Source of the DNA: Alcanivorax sp. DP30
Lineage (GTDB): Bacteria; Pseudomonadota; Gammaproteobacteria; Pseudomonadales; Alcanivoracaceae
Assembly: GCF_009882945.1 (NCBI RefSeq)
Contig: NZ_WTUY01000002.1
Coordinates: 312,927-376,926, forward strand
Direction of reading: 5' to 3'
Length of the DNA stretch: 64,000 nucleotides
Shown: piece after piece, positions 59,915 through 64,000 of the stretch
How the letters are laid out: each line of letters begins with the position of its first letter
How positions within the stretch are numbered: position 1 is the first letter of the stretch
Notes under the pieces: model-generated
Told to the model about the DNA's origin: nothing
What the model saw: the letters and a program-made list of their open reading frames with translations, nothing else
Databases searched by the model: none
Program-made: the position numbers and the translations under genes

Positions 59915-61309
59915 ATGGAATTCCTACCCATCAGCTGGCGACTGCAGGGCAAACAGGCCCTGCTGGTTGGCGGCGGTGAAGTGGCCTTGCGCAAAGGTCG
60001 ACTTTTGCACCGATCCGGTGCGATTCTGAAAGTTGTTGCTCCTGAGGTGTGCGATGAGTTGCGCCAGATTGTGGCAGAAGGCAGCGGCAAACTGCTTGAG
60101 CGAAACTTCGAAAACAGTGATATCGAGCAATGTGCCTTAGTGATTTGCGCTACTGACGACGCAGCCGAGAATGCTCGCATCGCGAACCTGGCCGGTGAGT
60201 GCAATGTGCCCGTTAACGTGGTGGATAATCCTTCCCTGGGAGACTTTATCTTTCCGGCCATCGTGGACCGTTCACCAGTGCTGATCAGCATCAGCTCTTC
60301 CGGGGCATCACCCGTTCTTGCCAGAAAGCTGCGCAGCCAGCTGGAATCCACGCTTCCTGCTCGCTGGGGACGGCTGGCCGACCTGATGGCTCGCTTTCGG
60401 CAGCCACTGAAAGACAAGCTCGACAATGTGGGGGCCAGGCGCCTGTTCTGGGAGCAGGCTCTTGATAGCCCCATCGTCGAGAAAGTCATGGCGGGAAAGG
60501 ACAGTGAAGCTGAGGCCATGCTGGCCCAGGCCATTGATGCAGCTGATGCCACGTCATTAAGTCGGGGGGAGGTGTATCTGGTGGGGGCGGGCCCCGGGGA
60601 TCCAGATCTGTTGACCTTCCGGGCCCTTCGCTTGTTACAGAAAGCGGATGTGGTGCTCTATGACCGGCTAGTGGGGCAGGGAATTGTAGACCTGGCCCGC
60701 CGGGACGCAGAAATGGTCTACGTGGGCAAGGCGCGGGACAAGCACGCACTGCCCCAGGACAACATCAATGAGTTGCTGGTGCATTACGCCAAACAGGGCA
60801 AGAAAGTGTGCCGGCTAAAGGGCGGTGACCCCTTTATTTTTGGCCGCGGCGGTGAAGAGATAGATCTGATTGTGCAGGAAGGCATCGACTTTCAGGTGGT
60901 GCCGGGCATCACCGCCGCCAGCGGTTGTGCTGCCTACGGGGGCATTCCGCTGACTCACCGGGATCATGCCCAATCCGTGCGTTTCGTCACCGGCCATCGC
61001 AAGGATGGCACGGTGACACTGGACTGGGAGCATCTGGTCAGTGACACCGAGACGGTGGTGTTCTACATGGGTCTGGTTGGGCTGCGTCAGATTTGTAATC
61101 AACTCATTGCCCACGGCCGCCAGGGTGAAACGCCCATCGCATTGGTGTCGCGGGGCACAACAGATCTACAGGAAGTGATTACCGGTACCCTGGAGAGTTT
61201 GCCGGACAAAATCGAAGGCCGGGAGATTCATGCGCCCACTTTGATCATTGTGGGTAGTGTGGTCAGTCTCCATCCGAAGTTTGGGTGGTTCAAAAAGAGC
61301 AATGAATAG
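59915..61309 (+). CDS. cysG: siroheme synthase (multifunctional CysG)
   Basis: A 464-residue fusion. The N-terminal third is the precorrin-2 dehydrogenase/sirohydrochlorin ferrochelatase ([37 protein letters not shown] (in part), [16 protein letters not shown]). The C-terminal SUMT domain begins near 215 with [20 protein letters not shown] (in part) and contains [16 protein letters not shown] and the end [12 protein letters not shown]. It makes siroheme for sulfite and nitrite reductases. An A/T heptad array begins inside its stop codon. Confidence 0.96.
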   Translation: MEFLPISWRLQGKQALLVGGGEVALRKGRLLHRSGAILKVVAPEVCDELRQIVAEGSGKLLERNFENSDIEQCALVICATDDAAENARIANLAGECNVPVNVVDNPSLGDFIFPAIVDRSPVLISISSSGASPVLARKLRSQLESTLPARWGRLADLMARFRQPLKDKLDNVGARRLFWEQALDSPIVEKVMAGKDSEAEAMLAQAIDAADATSLSRGEVYLVGAGPGDPDLLTFRALRLLQKADVVLYDRLVGQGIVDLARRDAEMVYVGKARDKHALPQDNINELLVHYAKQGKKVCRLKGGDPFIFGRGGEEIDLIVQEGIDFQVVPGITAASGCAAYGGIPLTHRDHAQSVRFVTGHRKDGTVTLDWEHLVSDTETVVFYMGLVGLRQICNQLIAHGRQGETPIALVSRGTTDLQEVITGTLESLPDKIEGREIHAPTLIIVGSVVSLHPKFGWFKKSNE

Positions 61310-61330
61310 TTAATAGTGAATAATTAATAG
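61303..61330. repeat. array of four A/T-rich heptads overlapping the cysG stop
   Basis: Units TGAATAG, TTAATAG and similar at exact 7-bp spacing. The cysG TAG stop (61307-61309) ends the first unit. Same class as the array at the glcB stop. Confidence 0.75.
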
Positions 61331-61370
61331 CTAAACCATAAAAAAACCAGGTTGCAGAGATCTGGCGTAG

Positions 61371-61404
61371 GGCGGAAATGCCTCAGGGCATCTCCGCCTT
61401 TTTT
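61371..61404 (+). terminator. rho-independent terminator of cysG
   Basis: GGCGGAAATGCC pairs with GGCATCTCCGCC (one mismatch, TCAG loop) and is followed by T6. Convincing intrinsic terminator. Confidence 0.9.
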
Positions 61405-61411
61405 GTGCTTC

Positions 61412-61562
61412 TGTAGGAGCTTGCCTGCAAGCGATGATAGGGAGACTGCAAAAGCGGATTTACTGTAGGAGTGGCGCTTGAGCCGCGAAGGTGGGGTCAG
61501 CCTTTGCGCGGCTTTTCTGCTTGGCCAAGGCCTGGATTCGCGGCTCAAGCGCCGCTCCTACG
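61412..61562. repeat. REP-like cluster with an inverted doublet (REPIN-type)
   Basis: A single REP-like unit at 61412-61438 has GTAGGAGC, a GCTTGC/GCAAGC stem and GCGATGAT. An inverted pair follows: 61465-61489 (GTAGGAGTGGCG...CCGCGAA) and 61537-61561, which match in 24 of 25 positions as reverse complements. The cluster ends just before the stop of the convergent ybiB-like gene at 61574. Confidence 0.8.
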
Positions 61563-61573
61563 GGGGATAGTCG

Positions 61574-62563
61574 CTATAGCCGGGATCGGTCGCGGCTGGC
61601 CCAGAGTTCAGTGGCCTTTGTTTGTGCGTCTTCCAGGCTGTCTGCCCGATCCAGCCCCCACAGTGCAACCGCTACCGTCTGAATCACCGCATTTTCGCCG
61701 TATTCATCCTGTACTTCACCGCGCCAGACTTGCTTCAGTGTTTCTGCATTTGGGGATCCTGGCGGGGTGTGGCGTGGCATTACGTTGTCCACAACAGCCC
61801 CTTTGAGCGCTTCTCCATGGCGAATGCCAGTGATACTGGTGCGTGCGTCAGGGCGGATTTCCAGCTCGCCGCCTTCTCCTTTGAACAAGAGCAAATCACG
61901 GTCGCCACAGAGTTCAGCGGCACCCTGATGCAGGGAGATGTAGGCCGGGTGAAACACGCTTTGCATGGACAGCGGTGCCCGTGCAGGATTGAGGCTGCGG
62001 GCCAGGGTATTGATGGGGGAGCGCAGTCCCAGGTAGTAACGCAGGGTCAGCAGATACGACAGGGGCCCACAGAACTGTTCAATGGGCAGGTAGGCCAGAC
62101 CTTGCTGGTCAAGATGTTCGCCAGCCTCACTAACGCTGCTGGCCACCTTCAGGCCAAGGGCGGGAAGCAGCTCATCGGTATAGACACGGTTAGGTGTGTG
62201 TGCGGGGCCGCCATGGAGCAGGGTGCGAATCCCCTGATCGGCCAGGAGTATAGTGGCCAACAGGTACCAGGGGTGGTGTTTCTTCTTGCCGGCATAGCTG
62301 GGCCAGTCCAGTTGCACCGCGGGAAAGCCGGCCAGCGTCCGGTCACACAGGGCTCGACAGGCATCCAGAAAGCCGGCCAGTTCTTCCGGGGTTTCTTCCT
62401 TTACCCGCAGCAGCATCAGGAAGGCACCCAACTGCACCTCTTCCGCCTTGCCATCGAGAATCATCTGCATGGCGTCCCGGGCTTCTTCCCGGGTCAGGCT
62501 GCGACGGGCGCGCTTGCCGCGGCCAAGCGTACGAACGTATTCAGCAAAGGCATGTTCGCTCAT
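61574..62563 (-). CDS. YbiB/TrpD2-family glycosyltransferase-like protein
   Basis: A 329-residue homologue of anthranilate phosphoribosyltransferase, of the TrpD2/YbiB branch: SLTREEARDAMQMILDGK, the typical AFLMLLRVKEETPEELAGFL (in part), and LLATILLADQGIRTLLHGG. The TrpD PRPP-binding GTGGD motif is absent, and YbiB proteins bind nucleic acid instead of making PRA. ATG at 62563 (MSEHAFAEYVRTLGRGKRAR, in part). It is upstream-neighboured by tusB and may belong to the same transcript. Confidence 0.88.
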   Translation of the reverse strand: MSEHAFAEYVRTLGRGKRARRSLTREEARDAMQMILDGKAEEVQLGAFLMLLRVKEETPEELAGFLDACRALCDRTLAGFPAVQLDWPSYAGKKKHHPWYLLATILLADQGIRTLLHGGPAHTPNRVYTDELLPALGLKVASSVSEAGEHLDQQGLAYLPIEQFCGPLSYLLTLRYYLGLRSPINTLARSLNPARAPLSMQSVFHPAYISLHQGAAELCGDRDLLLFKGEGGELEIRPDARTSITGIRHGEALKGAVVDNVMPRHTPPGSPNAETLKQVWRGEVQDEYGENAVIQTVAVALWGLDRADSLEDAQTKATELWASRDRSRL

Positions 62564-62632
62564 TAAAACCTCGCAATACGCCCCACGCATCACATTTGCA
62601 CGCAGACTTGCCAGGGGCGCGATTTCTATAAA

Positions 62633-62887
62633 TCAGTACCAGCTGGTACAGGGGCCGTGTGCAGCCACCAGATCCAGCAGAGTTGTGTGATCAATGATCT
62701 CGAGATCACTGTTTGGTGTTTTAATCTGCGGGTGCTCCAGCAGGTAGGCTTGGCCTTCCAGCGGCAGTGTGGAAGCAAGCAGCAGGCCAGCGTCGGTGAA
62801 GACGCAGATGTCATCAGGCTGGTAAAGCGTGAGGAAGGTATCGATACCGGTCTGGTCGCCGGGTTTGAGTCCGATCAGATGCAGCAT
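62633..62887 (-). CDS. tusB: sulfurtransferase complex subunit TusB (DsrH family)
   Basis: An 84-residue DsrH-family protein: MLHLIGLKPGDQTGIDTFL at the N-terminus, a central VFTDAGLLLAST and the C-terminal LLDLVAAHGPCTSWY with the conserved aromatic end. In E. coli TusBCD is a hexamer that passes sulfur from TusA to TusE-MnmA for s2U34. It begins one base after the tusC stop. mnmA is at 39.8 kb. Confidence 0.9.
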   Translation of the reverse strand: MLHLIGLKPGDQTGIDTFLTLYQPDDICVFTDAGLLLASTLPLEGQAYLLEHPQIKTPNSDLEIIDHTTLLDLVAAHGPCTSWY

Positions 62888-62888
62888 T

Positions 62889-63191
62889 TCAGAACACCAG
62901 AACCTGTTGGCAGTCGCTACTCAGATTACGCAGCGTAGCGGCACTCAGTTTCTCTACCTGCAAGTAGCCCGGTGCTGCGGTCTCCGAGGCCACACAGCGA
63001 ACCCCGAAATCCGCCAGCTGCGAAAGGCTGTCGTTGGCAGGCAGGGCGGCCAGTGCGTTAAGGCAGCCATCGGTTAGCCACAGGGTGGTAGGCAGGCCGA
63101 AGGCAGCACCGGTCATCAGCATATCCAGCATCTCCTGGAAGCGGTCGCTGAGTGGCGCGTTGGCGCTGGCGATATAAAGCCGGTTAGCCAA
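62889..63191 (-). CDS. tusC: sulfurtransferase complex subunit TusC (DsrF family)
   Basis: A 100-residue DsrF-family protein. It lacks the active Cys of TusD at the corresponding place, as TusC does: the strand-loop reads TTLWLTDGCLNAL. The conserved GAAFGLPTTLWL and CQQVLVF ends fit the family. The start overlaps the tusD 3' end by 8 bp (63184-63191). The family match is weaker than for TusD, and the assignment draws on position. Confidence 0.82.
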   Translation of the reverse strand: MANRLYIASANAPLSDRFQEMLDMLMTGAAFGLPTTLWLTDGCLNALAALPANDSLSQLADFGVRCVASETAAPGYLQVEKLSAATLRNLSSDCQQVLVF

Positions 63192-63555
63192 ACTGGAGTA
63201 CCCGGTCTGCGTTGATCATGGCATCAGCCCATTGGCCCAGGCCGACCAGGGTAAACCCCGGCGCCAGTGTGGCGCCCTGATCGGCGGCTACGATGCCACG
63301 GCGTTTCGCTGCTCCCACGCAAACTTCTGCTGTCACACCGCTTTCCTGGATCCATTGTTGCCATTGTTGGGCGGTATTGGCGTTGCTGCCGTCACCACGC
63401 CAGGCCTGACCATTGGCCAGGTGAACGGCATCAGCATAGAAGAAAAGACGGTAGCAGTGATTGTCAGAACTGGTGTGCAGGGATTTGGCGGTAAGGAGGG
63501 CGGTCAGCGCGGCGGGGGAGTCCGCCGCCGCGTTAACCAGTAGAGCAAACTGCAT
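63184..63555 (-). CDS. tusD: sulfurtransferase TusD (DsrE family)
   Basis: A 123-residue DsrE-family sulfurtransferase. The active-site cysteine that accepts persulfide sulfur is in TAEVCVGAAKRRGI. It starts ATG 63555, sharing ATGA with the stop of the upstream yccA-like gene. FALLVNAAADSPAALTALL and RLFFYADAVHLANG are family-type. It is first of tusDCB. Confidence 0.92.
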   Translation of the reverse strand: MQFALLVNAAADSPAALTALLTAKSLHTSSDNHCYRLFFYADAVHLANGQAWRGDGSNANTAQQWQQWIQESGVTAEVCVGAAKRRGIVAADQGATLAPGFTLVGLGQWADAMINADRVLQFG

Positions 63556-64000
63556 CAATCGTCGCCGCCAAGAGCGGTAAGAAGGTGGAGCAGTGACATG
63601 AACAGGTTGTAGATGGAAACGAACAGGGTGACGGTGGCCAGAATGTAGTTGGTCTCGCCGCCATGAATGATGGCGCTGGTCTGCCACATGATCAGCAGGG
63701 AAGACAGCAATACGAATGCGGCTGAAACTGCCAGGCTCAACGCCGGGATGCCAAGGAAAATGTTGGCAAGACTGGCAACAAACGCAACCAGAACCCCGAT
63801 CATGATGAAGTTGGTCAGGAAGCTGAAGTCCTTGCGGGTCACCAGTGAAATGGCAGACATGGCCACAAAGATGAAGGCTGTGCCGCCAAGGGCCGTGGTG
63901 ACGATTTCCATGCCGCCAGGAATCTGGGCATACATGTTGATGATGGGGCCGGTAGTGAAGCCGAGCCAGCCGGTCAGGCCGAAGACAGCGAGAATACCCC
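63555..64000 (-). CDS. Bax inhibitor-1/YccA-family membrane protein (partial)
   Basis: The C-terminal 148 or so residues; the 5' end is beyond base 64000. Hydrophobic helices follow one another: GILAVFGLTGWLGFTTGP, TTALGGTAFIFVAMSAISLV, FIMIGVLVAFVASLANIFL, AVSAAFVLLSSLLIM, ILATVTLFVSIYNLFMSLLH. The LFxSIYNLFxSLLxLL end is typical of YccA, the FtsH modulator of E. coli. In that host yccA lies by tusE, so linkage with tusBCD is sensible. Confidence 0.9.
   Translation of the reverse strand, partial: GILAVFGLTGWLGFTTGPIINMYAQIPGGMEIVTTALGGTAFIFVAMSAISLVTRKDFSFLTNFIMIGVLVAFVASLANIFLGIPALSLAVSAAFVLLSSLLIMWQTSAIIHGGETNYILATVTLFVSIYNLFMSLLHLLTALGGDD

Overview
The window is chromosomal core sequence from a gammaproteobacterium. 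Gene content and order resemble marine hydrocarbon degraders of the Alcanivorax type and, more distantly, Pseudomonas. Indicators are acyl-CoA dehydrogenases under a PsrA-like operator, a phasin-like gene, malate synthase G, both classes of NADP isocitrate dehydrogenase, and the order icd-cspD-clpS-clpA-infA-bpt-aat-trxB-ftsK-lolA-rarA-crcB-serS-cysG-tus. The genus is an inference. I found no rRNA, tRNA, insertion sequence, prophage or CRISPR array.

Layout. 1-3.6 kb: leucine/isovalerate operon liuR-liuA-liuB-liuC (liuC runs off the left edge), with a palindromic LiuR-type operator. 3.7-11 kb: MMPL/RND exporter, hybrid histidine kinase, NAD(P)-binding protein, rraA, CBS and DUF805 proteins. 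11-20.5 kb: mdh, a GGR-like flavoprotein, an AraC regulator, phasin-like gene, type-B carboxylesterase, bolA-trhO and modABC. 20.5-30.7 kb: Lgt-like membrane protein, small RHH-like protein, GMC oxidoreductase, hypothetical and UPF0149 proteins, diguanylate cyclase, an acyl-CoA dehydrogenase pair, an SDR and ttcA. 30.9-39 kb: glcB, a secreted secretin-N-like protein, a TrmB-like methyltransferase, a DUF/GNAT/roxA cluster and purB. 39-43.2 kb: hflD-mnmA-nudJ, moaCDE and rluE. 43.4-64 kb: idh, icd, cspD, the clpS-clpA and bpt-aat N-degron set, trxB, ftsK-lolA-rarA-crcB, serS, cysG, a ybiB-like gene, tusDCB and a YccA-family gene that runs off the right edge.

How the genes work together. mdh, glcB, idh and icd act around the glyoxylate/TCA branch, fed by acetyl-CoA from the acyl-CoA dehydrogenases and the liu operon. 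modABC imports molybdate for the cofactor made by MoaCDE. TusBCD relays sulfur to MnmA; TtcA, TrhO and RluE add other RNA modifications, and RoxA hydroxylates a ribosomal protein. Aat and Bpt create N-degrons that ClpS delivers to ClpAP.

The most unusual feature is non-coding. Many intergenic spaces carry arrays of degenerate 7-bp units (three to five heptads), often as inverted pairs around a stem-loop, and several begin inside or right next to a stop codon. At least four unrelated heptad consensus classes share this layout. A REP-type inverted doublet lies at 61.4-61.6 kb.
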